Shown here: piece by piece, positions 33,302 through 40,623 of the stretch
Position numbering within the stretch: position 1 is the stretch's first letter
How the letters are laid out: every line of letters starts with the position of its first letter
Source of the DNA: an uncultured Nitratifractor sp.
GTDB taxonomy: Bacteria; Campylobacterota; Campylobacteria; Campylobacterales; Sulfurovaceae
Assembly (NCBI GenBank): GCA_913054475.1
Contig: CAJXJF010000009.1
Coordinates: forward strand, 1 to 40,857
DNA: 40,857 nt
Direction: 5' to 3'
Notes under the pieces: generated by a model
Databases searched by the model: none
Told to the model about the DNA's origin: nothing
What the model saw: only the letters and a program-made list of their open reading frames with translations
Translations under genes and position numbers: made by a program

Positions 33302-36300
33302 TGGTACTCTTCGTCTCCCAGTGTCAGAAGCGGGCCAAAAAGCGCAGCAGGCGCGTACTCGACACCTTCGCCGAGCGTATTGGCGACGATACTTGGCTAA
33401 CACTGATTACGGACGAAGGGCTCAAGGCGGTACGGGGATTGCTTCGCCGTAGTGCGAGCAAGAGTACGGCTGTGAGTTGTCACCGTATCAGGGGATACAA
33501 TAGTAGCGAGCTTTTGTGGATCGTCGGCAATCGCGACAAATTCGACGAAAGGGGGAGAGTGCCGGTGCATATGACTACCAAGCCTCTTTTGCAGCTCTAT
33601 AGCGAGCATGACTGGAGATATATCGGACTCTTGCAGAGCCTGACGGTCGTAGCCGGTCTTTTGCACGACTGGGGTAAAGCCAACGATGCTTTTCAGAAGA
33701 AACTCACAGAGAGAAAAGCCATATCCGATCCGTTGAGACACGAGTGGGTCAGCGCTATGCTGTTGGGGGCTTTTGTCGCTATCGATCCGCAGACATGGTT
33801 GAAGCGGCTGTATGATGGGCGCATCGACAAAAAGGCTATTCTCGATGGTATCAAAGGATTCGAACTCAAAGCTTTTGGGGAATTCCCCCTTAGTGCCCAA
33901 GCGGTGGCGTGGCTTATATTGACCCATCACAAATTGCCGACCCCATATTTCCGGGCAAAAGAGCTTGCAGAAGAGTATAGTGGCGAGATTTTGGAGGGTT
34001 TTGCCGAGTTTTTCGCCTATGTCGATGCCGATTGGGGATATAGCTACGAGGGTGATATCGATCGTGTGACGAGTTTTTCCAAGGGCTTGCTCGAAGAGGC
34101 TACGGATTGGAAAAAACGCTTGAGTCGATGGGCAAAAAAGCTCGACTCTTACCAAGAGCTACTCGACGAACTTGCCATCAACGGTGCATTGCGAGCTCTT
34201 TTGCACCATGCGAGGGTGGCATTGATGCTTGGTGATTATGGCTACTCTTCGGATGAAGCTCGAGAGGGTTGGCACGATTGTTGCGGACTCTATGCCAATA
34301 CAAAACGAGACGGCACTCTGAAGCAGAGGCTCGATGAACATCTTTGTGGGGTGGCAGATTTGGCCAAAGTCGCCACCTATCGCTTTTTGCACTACGAAAG
34401 AGAGCTTCCCCGTGCTCACGATATCAAAAAATTGCTAAAGGCATCTCCCGCACCCTTTGCTTGGCAGGATAAAGCGGCTATGACAGTATGGGAGCATTAT
34501 GGAAAAAGGGGACTTCAAGAGGGCTTTTTCGGTATAGATATGGCCAGTACGGGCAAGGGCAAGACTGTTGCCAATGCCAAAATCATGCACTCTCTACGAA
34601 GAGATAGGAGCCTGCGCTATGTCTTGGCTCTGGGGCTTCGCACACTGACTTTGCAAACCGCAGAGGAGTATCGCAATCGTCTAAGGATGGATGAAGAGCA
34701 GGTTGCGGAGGTCATTGGCTCTCGTGCTATCGGAGAGCTCTACGGTGAATCGGAGGATAGGGATAAGGATAGACTCTTTAGCGGTTCGGAGTCGGCAGAA
34801 AGGCTCTGGAGCGACTGGATATCGTGGGAGAGAGCTGTTGGCGGTCGGATGGACGAGATTATACTCAAGGAGGAGAAAGCCAAGAATCTGCTCTATGCCC
34901 CCGTATTGGTATGTACCATAGATCATATGATGGGTGCGGTAGATACGGTCAGAGGCGGTGCTCATCTTCTGCCGGCTCTGCGTCTGATGGGTTCGGATCT
35001 CGTCATCGACGAGATCGACGATTTTACAGGTGCGGATCTGATAGCTATCGGTAGGCTGCTCTTCCTTGTCGGGATGCTGGGAAGACGGGTAATGCTCTCT
35101 TCGGCTACGATTCCGCCCGATTTGGCCGAAGGGTTTTTTCATGCATACGCGCAAGGGTGGCGACACTACTCCCGTTTCAAAGAGGGGGTGGCAGATAGGG
35201 TACATGCCTTTTGGGCTGATGAATTCGGTGCCAAAATCGAAGCTCTGCCCAACGATGCGAAGGTGTGCGAAAACTATCGTATCTGCCATGCCGATTTCGT
35301 GCGCAGACGCCTGAAAAAGCTACGGAAGTTTCCTGCGAGGCGCAAGGCCGAGATAGTCGCTTTGGGCGAGAAGGAGAGAGGAGGGGAGGCAGAGTATTTC
35401 GAAACGATGCTTTCGGCTATTTTGAGACTGCACGAGCGTCACCATATCGTCGATCCCGAGAGTGGGAAACGAGTCTCTTTCGGTGTAGTGAGGATGGCGA
35501 ATATAGGGCCATGTGTGGATTTCGCCAAATATCTCTGCTATGCGCAGTGTAGCGGCGCGGATTTGAAGATTATGCCCTACCATTCGAGGCAGGTGCTACT
35601 CTTGCGTCATGCTCAGGAGCGCTATCTCGATACTATCTTGAAGCGCAAAGAGGGCCCCGAAGAGACTCCAAAAGCACTGGAAGATGCCGTGGTGCGAAGG
35701 CATATTGGGGGAGCTACGACTCGAAATGTACTCTTTGTGGTGCTTGCCACTCCGATAGAGGAGGTGGGTAGAGACCACGATTTCGACTGGGCGCTCATAG
35801 AGCCATCTTCATGGAGAAGTGTGATACAGATGGCAGGCAGGGTGCTTCGTCATCGGGAGATGGAGCCAAAAAGTCCCAATATCGCCATCATGCAGTACAA
35901 CTATAGAGCCTATGTCGAACATAGGAAGATCGCTTTTACAAGACCTGGTTTCGAAGACGAAGAGCATAGGCTCGAAACTCACGATATGCAAAAGTTGATC
36001 GATACGCAGAGCATCTGCGAACGACTCGACGCTTCATGGAGGATCGTCAAAGCCCAAAAGCTCGATGAGCGCCGAAGATTGGTAGATCTGGAGCATAGTG
36101 TTATCGCGCAGGCTCTTACAGGCTACGATAATTGCGGTCCTGAGAGTCTGGAGGGGTATTTGAGCGGTGATTGGTATCTGACCGCCCTGCCACAGATAGC
36201 CAATGCGTTTCGCTTGAGCCAAAAAGAGATCACCCTCTATCTCGTATATGACGATAGGCGTGAGAGATACTTTTTTGCCGAACTGGATGAAGACGACTCT

Positions 36301-36534
36301 ATCGTCGATAGGGAGAGAATATTGAATATAGAGTGGGAAAATCTGGATATATCTATGCGCAGACGGCTCTGGTTGCAACACGACTACGACACTCTCGTGC
36401 AAGAGCAGAGCCGATTGAGAGGATGGGGCGCGAACAAGGTGAGATTGCGTTTTGGAGAGTTGAAGATACCTGCATACGCGGACGGCTACAGATACTCCTA
36501 TGTCTTTGGTGCAGTGCTGAGCGATGATGAATAA
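33298..36534 (+). CDS. cas3: Cas2-Cas3 fusion nuclease-helicase (type I-F)
   Basis: The 1078-residue fusion is unique to type I-F. The first 95 residues form a Cas2-like domain (MVLFVSQCQKRAKKRSRRVL) that works with Cas1. The HD nuclease follows with LLHDWGKAND (His123-Asp124) and HHKLP. The SF2 helicase has ASTGKGKTVANAK (about 415-427), the DEID box LVIDEIDDFTG (near 569), SSATIPP (near 600) and the motif VI MAGRVLRH (near 844). Cas3 is recruited by target-bound Csy complex and degrades the invader. Two adjacent ATGs (33298 and 33301) are possible starts. The 196 bases after its stop hold repeat-like elements described below. Confidence 0.96.
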   Translation: MMVLFVSQCQKRAKKRSRRVLDTFAERIGDDTWLTLITDEGLKAVRGLLRRSASKSTAVSCHRIRGYNSSELLWIVGNRDKFDERGRVPVHMTTKPLLQLYSEHDWRYIGLLQSLTVVAGLLHDWGKANDAFQKKLTERKAISDPLRHEWVSAMLLGAFVAIDPQTWLKRLYDGRIDKKAILDGIKGFELKAFGEFPLSAQAVAWLILTHHKLPTPYFRAKELAEEYSGEILEGFAEFFAYVDADWGYSYEGDIDRVTSFSKGLLEEATDWKKRLSRWAKKLDSYQELLDELAINGALRALLHHARVALMLGDYGYSSDEAREGWHDCCGLYANTKRDGTLKQRLDEHLCGVADLAKVATYRFLHYERELPRAHDIKKLLKASPAPFAWQDKAAMTVWEHYGKRGLQEGFFGIDMASTGKGKTVANAKIMHSLRRDRSLRYVLALGLRTLTLQTAEEYRNRLRMDEEQVAEVIGSRAIGELYGESEDRDKDRLFSGSESAERLWSDWISWERAVGGRMDEIILKEEKAKNLLYAPVLVCTIDHMMGAVDTVRGGAHLLPALRLMGSDLVIDEIDDFTGADLIAIGRLLFLVGMLGRRVMLSSATIPPDLAEGFFHAYAQGWRHYSRFKEGVADRVHAFWADEFGAKIEALPNDAKVCENYRICHADFVRRRLKKLRKFPARRKAEIVALGEKERGGEAEYFETMLSAILRLHERHHIVDPESGKRVSFGVVRMANIGPCVDFAKYLCYAQCSGADLKIMPYHSRQVLLLRHAQERYLDTILKRKEGPEETPKALEDAVVRRHIGGATTRNVLFVVLATPIEEVGRDHDFDWALIEPSSWRSVIQMAGRVLRHREMEPKSPNIAIMQYNYRAYVEHRKIAFTRPGFEDEEHRLETHDMQKLIDTQSICERLDASWRIVKAQKLDERRRLVDLEHSVIAQALTGYDNCGPESLEGYLSGDWYLTALPQIANAFRLSQKEITLYLVYDDRRERYFFAELDEDDSIVDRERILNIEWENLDISMRRRLWLQHDYDTLVQEQSRLRGWGANKVRLRFGELKIPAYADGYRYSYVFGAVLSDDE

Positions 36535-36546
36535 GCATGAGTAGGT

Positions 36547-36552
36547 TATAAT
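36547..36552 (+). promoter_or_regulatory. TATAAT -10 box before the crRNA-like gene
   Basis: A consensus TATAAT lies 12 bases after the cas2-3 stop. The predicted +1 (about 36558-36559) coincides with the first base of degenerate repeat 1. There is no recognisable -35 box, as that position falls within the end of cas3, so read-through from cas2-3 is the alternative source of transcription. Confidence 0.4.
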
Positions 36553-36557
36553 CGCCT

Positions 36558-36631
36558 CTCTACTGCCGCATAGTGTAGCTTATAAAATAGTACTTGAGAA
36601 ATCTTTTGACTGCCGTATAGGCAGTAAAAAT
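36558..36631 (+). ncRNA. crRNA-like (CreR-type) guide between two degenerate repeats
   Basis: Two degenerate copies of the array repeat flank an 18-base segment. Repeat 1 (36558-36586) matches the array repeat at 22 of 28 positions with one inserted base, has CTGC/GTAG for a stem and ends CTTATAAA, against the array's CTTAGAAA 5' handle. Repeat 2 (36605-36631) contains CTGCCGTATAGGCAG, a perfect Csy4 hairpin with a decayed 3' end. Csy4 cutting would yield an 8-base handle, an 18-base guide (36587-36604) and a 3' hairpin, i.e. a short crRNA. Guide bases 1-16, ATAGTACTTGAGAAAT, match the csy promoter site at 36638-36653 at 15 positions. Degenerate-repeat guides that repress cas promoters are known as CreR, and those that repress toxin genes as CreA. 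Expression and function here are inferred. Confidence 0.7.
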
Positions 36632-36635
36632 ATTG

Positions 36636-36653
36636 CCATAGTACTTGACAAAT
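36636..36653 (+). promoter_or_regulatory. PAM plus operator-like protospacer targeted by the crRNA-like guide
   Basis: CC (36636-36637), the type I-F PAM, is followed directly by ATAGTACTTGACAAAT. This equals the first 16 guide bases except at position 12 (C here, G in guide). Type I Cascades leave every sixth position unpaired, so position 12 should not matter. The site covers the TTGACA -35 box at 36645-36650. Pairing stops after 16 bases, which would favour binding and blocking without Cas3 cleavage. Confidence 0.68.
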
Positions 36654-36673
36654 AATAACATAAGTGTTAGACT
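36645..36673 (+). promoter_or_regulatory. Sigma70 promoter of the csy1-csy2-csy3-csy4 operon
   Basis: TTGACA (36645-36650), a 17-base spacer and TAGACT (36668-36673) form one of the best sigma70 promoters in the window. The predicted +1 lies near 36680, giving a leader of about 50 bases before the GTG of csy1. It makes Csy-complex expression independent of cas1 and cas2-3. Confidence 0.65.
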
Positions 36674-36679
36674 TCTATT

Positions 36680-36704
36680 GTCTAATGCCGTACAGGTATA
36701 AAAA
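36680..36704 (+). repeat. Third degenerate CRISPR repeat, in the csy mRNA leader
   Basis: The core TGCCGTACAGGTA resembles the array repeat centre and can form a four-pair stem (TGCC/GGTA, including one G-U pair) with a GTACA loop. Its first base coincides with the predicted csy transcription start. It ends in TATAAAAAT in place of the CTTAGAAA handle. If Csy4 still binds it, the csy mRNA leader would be bound or cut 26 bases before the csy1 start. Confidence 0.55.
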
Positions 36705-36730
36705 TCTCATACTTTTGGAAAGGAGGGGGC

Positions 36731-37990
36731 GTGGATGTTTCGATTGTAACGGACTATTTGAACGAACGCAGAGAGGATTGGCTAAAAAAGAAGCTGAAAA
36801 AGAGCATGTCACCCGAAGAGATTGCCAAAATCGAGGAAGAGGCGCAAGAGAGATTTTCACTGCAAAGATGGCTCGAAGATGCCTCTAGGCGTGCCGGGCA
36901 GATGAGTATGTCCACTCATCCGTGCACATTTTCGCATCCGAGTGCAAGAAGGACGAAAGAGGGTTCCGTAACGCCTGTGGTCTGTGAAGCGTGCTTCGAA
37001 GCCGATGGATTGCTAAGAAGCGGAAATGTGAGAGAGAGCGAGATGGACGCACTGGGCAATGCGGCGGTACTCGATGTCTATAAGCTGCTCGACTTGAGAA
37101 TGGATGATGGCAGAAGGCTCATAGAGCATATCAAGGAAGAGAGCGAAATAGGCAAAGCCGTCGTATCGAGCGCAGGAGGTGATTACGAGAGTGTCAGAGA
37201 GGGCTTTTTGGCGATGTTGGAGAGCCCTGATGATGCAGTGGTGACAAGCTCGAAGATAAAGCAGGTCTATTTCCCTATCGACGGACAAAACTATCATCTA
37301 CTATCCATATTGAGCAATTCGGGCATTATCTATCGTCTCAGGCGTACGATCGATCGAATGCGTTTTGGCCAAGAGGCGAAAGAGCGCCGCGAAGCGAGGA
37401 AGAAAAGGGAGTGCGCCGAGGATCATATGGAGATATACGATTTGCTTCTCTTGGGTTATGGCGGTACGAAACCGCAGAATGTTTCGGTACTCAACAACGC
37501 TATGGGCGGGCGCACATATCTGTTTCGCACTATGCCGCCGGAGCTTCTTTCTCGTCGGGTGCGCTTCCCAAAAAAAGACTTTTTCGAAGAGTCGCTTTCG
37601 TCGAAAGAGTCACAAGAGCACTTCAAGGCTCTATCCAAAATCGTAGCTATCGACTACAACAATCTCAATATCCGCAAAGCCCGCAAGCGACACTACGAAG
37701 CTTTGCTCGAGATAGTGGTAGAGACTATGTGGAGTCTGAGGATGGTAAGCGACAAGCAGTTTTACGAAGCTGCTTCGAAGCTCAAAACTTGGCAGAAAAT
37801 CTGGCTCGTAGAAGCCTACCGAGATAAACGCACCGAAGATGAGTCGTGGCTCAAAGAGGTCAAAGAGGCGATCGGCCGATGGATCGCCGGGGGTATCGAG
37901 AGGCATAGCTCCAAAAATCTGGCGTTCGGCTCCGAGGAGATGAAAGATATACATACAGTTATAGAGAGATACGAGGAGGCGTTGAGATGA
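36731..37990 (+). CDS. csy1: Csy1 (Cas8f), large subunit of the type I-F complex
   Basis: Csy1 caps the 5' handle end of the Csy complex with Csy2 and reads the PAM. The 419-residue product has the family features: a helical N-terminus, THPCTFSHPSARRTKEG, which corresponds to the Csy1 T-H-x-x-K-F-x-H-P-like motif, and LLLLGYGGTKPQNVSVLNNAMGG, the highly conserved GGTKPQN loop. The start is GTG, with AGGAGG four bases upstream. The gene is transcribed from its own promoter (36645-36673), with an operator-like target site over the -35 box. Its stop overlaps csy2 as ATGA. Confidence 0.95.
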   Translation: MDVSIVTDYLNERREDWLKKKLKKSMSPEEIAKIEEEAQERFSLQRWLEDASRRAGQMSMSTHPCTFSHPSARRTKEGSVTPVVCEACFEADGLLRSGNVRESEMDALGNAAVLDVYKLLDLRMDDGRRLIEHIKEESEIGKAVVSSAGGDYESVREGFLAMLESPDDAVVTSSKIKQVYFPIDGQNYHLLSILSNSGIIYRLRRTIDRMRFGQEAKERREARKKRECAEDHMEIYDLLLLGYGGTKPQNVSVLNNAMGGRTYLFRTMPPELLSRRVRFPKKDFFEESLSSKESQEHFKALSKIVAIDYNNLNIRKARKRHYEALLEIVVETMWSLRMVSDKQFYEAASKLKTWQKIWLVEAYRDKRTEDESWLKEVKEAIGRWIAGGIERHSSKNLAFGSEEMKDIHTVIERYEEALR

Positions 37991-38871
37991 TAGCGTTGAT
38001 CATTCCCCATATTCGGATACAAAACGCCAATGCCCTTTCCAGCCCATATACGGTGGGCTTCCCTGCCATGACGGCGTGGTTGGGGGCGGCACACGCTCTG
38101 CAGCGGCATATGAGAGCTTTTTTCGAAAAGTTCGAGGTTCTCTCTGTCGGAGTGATTAGCCACAAAGCCGACCTCAGACTATACAAGGGGCGGGGTGATT
38201 TCGTCTATTCGGCAATCAATCCTGCCTTTACGCTCGATAAGAGCGGCAAGAGGGCATCTATCATCGAGGAGCCGCGTATCCATCTGGATGTATCGCTGGT
38301 GCTGGAGATAAGAGGGGTACGAAATCTGCAAGAGGGTGACTTTTTGCAAAGACTCGAGCGGATTTTGCATACGAAAATGCGCATTGCCGGCGGAGAGATT
38401 CTGGATTTTGGCAGAGCGTATATCAACAGAGCCCTCGACCACTCCTCTTTGCCGCATCTGCCTGGGCCCGGCTATGCCATCATCTCTCGGCGCGAATGGA
38501 TGAAAGAGGCGATGAGAGAGGGCAAGGACGCTCTCGATGCTATCATGGAGGCTATGGCGCTGCATTTTCACTGCCGCGAAGAGCCCTGCGCGAAAGAGGA
38601 TGAGCGTGTCGAAGTATCCTGGGAGACGAAGCGAAAATACGAGGGGTGGGTCGTCCCTCTGGCAGTTGGCTTTTACGCCATCACAGAGCCGAGTCGGGCA
38701 CGAAACGCCCGAGATTCGCAAACCCCGCATCGCTTTGCCGAAAGTGTGGTGACGCTTGGGGAGTTTCGGATGCCTCACCGGCTCGATAGTATCGACGAGA
38801 TGATGTGGTCTTACCATTATATAAAAGAGAAAAACCTATATCTATGCGAAACCAAAACGACAAAGGAGTGA
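37987..38871 (+). CDS. csy2: Csy2 (Cas5f)
   Basis: Csy2 forms with Csy1 the tail that holds the 8-base 5' handle of crRNA. The 294-residue product starts MIALIIPHIRIQNANALSSPYTVGFPAMTAWLGAA (first 20 or so residues are quite typical, with the GFPAMTAWLGA segment), followed by the ADLRLYKGRGDF and EEPRIHLDVSLVLEI blocks of the Cas5f fold. It overlaps csy1 by four bases and ends three bases before csy3, so it is made in a fixed ratio with its partners. Confidence 0.94.
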   Translation: MIALIIPHIRIQNANALSSPYTVGFPAMTAWLGAAHALQRHMRAFFEKFEVLSVGVISHKADLRLYKGRGDFVYSAINPAFTLDKSGKRASIIEEPRIHLDVSLVLEIRGVRNLQEGDFLQRLERILHTKMRIAGGEILDFGRAYINRALDHSSLPHLPGPGYAIISRREWMKEAMREGKDALDAIMEAMALHFHCREEPCAKEDERVEVSWETKRKYEGWVVPLAVGFYAITEPSRARNARDSQTPHRFAESVVTLGEFRMPHRLDSIDEMMWSYHYIKEKNLYLCETKTTKE

Positions 38872-38874
38872 AAA

Positions 38875-39897
38875 ATGGCGAAAAAATCTACAGTTGCTTC
38901 GGTATTGGCTTATGAGAAAAAATTGGTTCCCTCCGATGGATATATGTATGGCACTATCTGGGAAAAACGACACGATAGAGCACAAAGAGCACCTTTGAAG
39001 CTGGTGGAAAAATCGGTACGAGGTACTATATCCAACCGTCTAAAAGGTGCAGTCAAAAACGATCCACTCAAGCTCAACGCCGAAGTGGAGAAGCCCAATT
39101 TGCAGACCGTGGATAGTTGCGCTCTTGCGGAGAACCACGATACGCTTCATCTGCACTTTACTCTCAAAATTCTGGGAGGCCTGCAAGAGCCTTCGGCATG
39201 TAACTCTCCCGAATTTCTGCAAAAGTATCAAAGGGCGCTATCCGAATACAAAGCGAATGAAAATTTCGCGGAACTTGGCTTGCGCTATGCGCTCAATCTG
39301 GCCAATGCGCGCTTTTTGTGGCGAAATAGAGTCGGAGCCGAAAAGATAGAGGTGATTCTCAGAGATCTTGCCAACGACAAGAGCTGGACATTCGATGCCA
39401 AAAAGTTTTCGATTCGTAATATGCGAAGCGATGACGAGAGTGTAAAAGAGTTGGGAAGTGTCATAGCCCGAACATTGGCGAGCGAAGAGGATTTTTTGAT
39501 GCTCGATGTAGAGTGTTTTGCCAAAATCGGACTCTCTCAAGAGGTCTATCCGAGCGAAGAGCTGGTATTGGACAAGGGGCAGGGTAAAAAGAGTAGGGTA
39601 TTGTACGAAGTTGACGGTATCGCCGCCATGCATTCTCAGAAGCTGGGCAATGCGCTTCGCACCATCGATACCTGGTATAGCGAGTATGATACGCAAAAGA
39701 GGGTGATTGCAATAGAGCCGTATGGAGCGGTCACCAGTATGGGCAGGGCTTTTAGAAGCCCTAAGAACAAAGAGGATTTCTACACACTCTTCGAGCGTTT
39801 CATCGAAGATATAGAGAGTCTGCAAAGCCACGAAAGGGATTATGTAGCGGCTGTTCTGGTGCGTGGCGGTGTCTTCGGAGAGAGCGACAAGGATTGA
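38875..39897 (+). CDS. csy3: Csy3 (Cas7f), backbone subunit
   Basis: Csy3 polymerises along crRNA, normally six copies on a 32-base guide, each thumb flipping out one base in six. The 340-residue product includes SVLAYEKKLVPSDGYMYGTIW near the N-terminus, LGLRYALNLANARFLWRNRVGAEKI in the middle and EPYGAVTSMGRAFR near residue 280, all typical of Csy3. AAAGGAG precedes the ATG. With a guide of only 18 bases, as in the crRNA-like gene above, fewer Csy3 copies would be expected. Confidence 0.95.
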   Translation: MAKKSTVASVLAYEKKLVPSDGYMYGTIWEKRHDRAQRAPLKLVEKSVRGTISNRLKGAVKNDPLKLNAEVEKPNLQTVDSCALAENHDTLHLHFTLKILGGLQEPSACNSPEFLQKYQRALSEYKANENFAELGLRYALNLANARFLWRNRVGAEKIEVILRDLANDKSWTFDAKKFSIRNMRSDDESVKELGSVIARTLASEEDFLMLDVECFAKIGLSQEVYPSEELVLDKGQGKKSRVLYEVDGIAAMHSQKLGNALRTIDTWYSEYDTQKRVIAIEPYGAVTSMGRAFRSPKNKEDFYTLFERFIEDIESLQSHERDYVAAVLVRGGVFGESDKD

Positions 39898-39899
39898 CA

Positions 39900-40493
39900 A
39901 TGCTGCTTTGCTACAAGGAGATCGAGATCTTCGACGATATGGAGATAGGTATGGGTTTTGTCTGGAGTCGGCTATACGATACTCTTCATCGTAAATTCGT
40001 TTCGATTCAAGATTCCGACGCTCATATAGCTGTGGGTGTTTCATTTCCCGATTATGGTGCGGGGACTTTTCGACTCGGTGCCAGATTGCGACTCTTTTCA
40101 CCTGACGAGCGGATTTTGCAAAAGCTCGAACTAAATGAGATACTCGATATATTGGGTGATTATATCGATATGAGCGAAACGAAAGAGGTACCCACCGAAC
40201 ATAGCTATGCCCTCTTTTCTCGAAAACAGTTCAAAAAGAGCAACCCTCTACGACTCGCACGCCGCTACGCCAAACGACACGGTGTGAGTCTGCAAGAGGC
40301 GATAGGCCGATATGCCGCTTTGGATAGCGAAAAGGTTATCAGAGAAAATAATCTACCTTTCATAAATATGAATAGCGCTTCTACCAATCGGCGATACAAG
40401 CTCTTCGTCAAGAAAGAAGAGTCCGATATACGCCGCGACGGTGTATTCAACACCTTTGGCCTCGGAGGAGATGCGACGGTACCTATATTTTGA
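39900..40493 (+). CDS. csy4: Csy4 (Cas6f), crRNA-processing endoribonuclease
   Basis: Csy4 binds the repeat hairpin and cuts directly 3' of it, leaving the 8-base 5' handle. The 197-residue product has VGVSFPDYGAGTFRLGARLRL, the SNPLRLARRYAKRHG basic helix that enters the RNA major groove, the catalytic His30 in YDTLHRK, the Ser in MNSAST (149 or 151) and the C-terminal GLGGDATVPIF. The track start is a TTG overlapping csy3; the ATG at 39900 has AAGGA at a seven-base spacing and is preferred. It is the last gene before the array. Confidence 0.94.
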   Translation: MLLCYKEIEIFDDMEIGMGFVWSRLYDTLHRKFVSIQDSDAHIAVGVSFPDYGAGTFRLGARLRLFSPDERILQKLELNEILDILGDYIDMSETKEVPTEHSYALFSRKQFKKSNPLRLARRYAKRHGVSLQEAIGRYAALDSEKVIRENNLPFINMNSASTNRRYKLFVKKEESDIRRDGVFNTFGLGGDATVPIF

Positions 40494-40568
40494 CCAAAAT
40501 TTTCGAGGCCCCTAGGAAAGTACCGTTTCACGGGGCTTCGAACGAGTGTTTGAAAATTTTGGTTTTTT
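40494..40568 (+). terminator. Stem-loop terminator after csy4
   Basis: CCAAAATTTTC (40494-40504) pairs perfectly with GAAAATTTTGG (40552-40562). An inner pair, CGAGGCCCC with GGGGCTTCG, extends the structure, and TTTTTT follows at 40563-40568. It begins at the base after the csy4 stop and is the clearest intrinsic terminator of the window. The stem is symmetrical enough to work also as a DNA cruciform or on the other strand. Confidence 0.6.
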
Positions 40569-40577
40569 CAGTAAAAT
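40550..40577 (+). promoter_or_regulatory. Possible CRISPR leader promoter
   Basis: TTGAAA (40550-40555), a 16-base spacer and TAAAAT (40572-40577) lie about 46 bases before the first repeat, and would start transcription near 40584. The -35 box is within the right arm of the csy4 terminator. The 55 bases from 40569 to 40623 are the leader proximal to the first repeat. Confidence 0.45.
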
Positions 40578-40623
40578 TCCGTCTAAGGCTCGTTTCATCG
40601 AGGGAATGGGCGATTTTGTTTCA

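Noticed and set aside
36632-36679. Segment between degenerate repeats 2 and 3 as a second spacer
   Set aside because: It is 48 bases, contains the csy promoter itself, and repeat 2 lacks a proper handle; a promoter is the simpler reading.
36685-36888. Small ORF starting at ATG 36685, just after the csy promoter, with tandem AGG codons, as a possible CreT-like toxin
   Set aside because: It has no ribosome-binding site, its AGG AGG is the Shine-Dalgarno sequence of csy1, and the frame runs through csy1. The promoter serves csy1 directly, so an autoregulator fits better than a toxin-antitoxin pair, though CreTA is not excluded.
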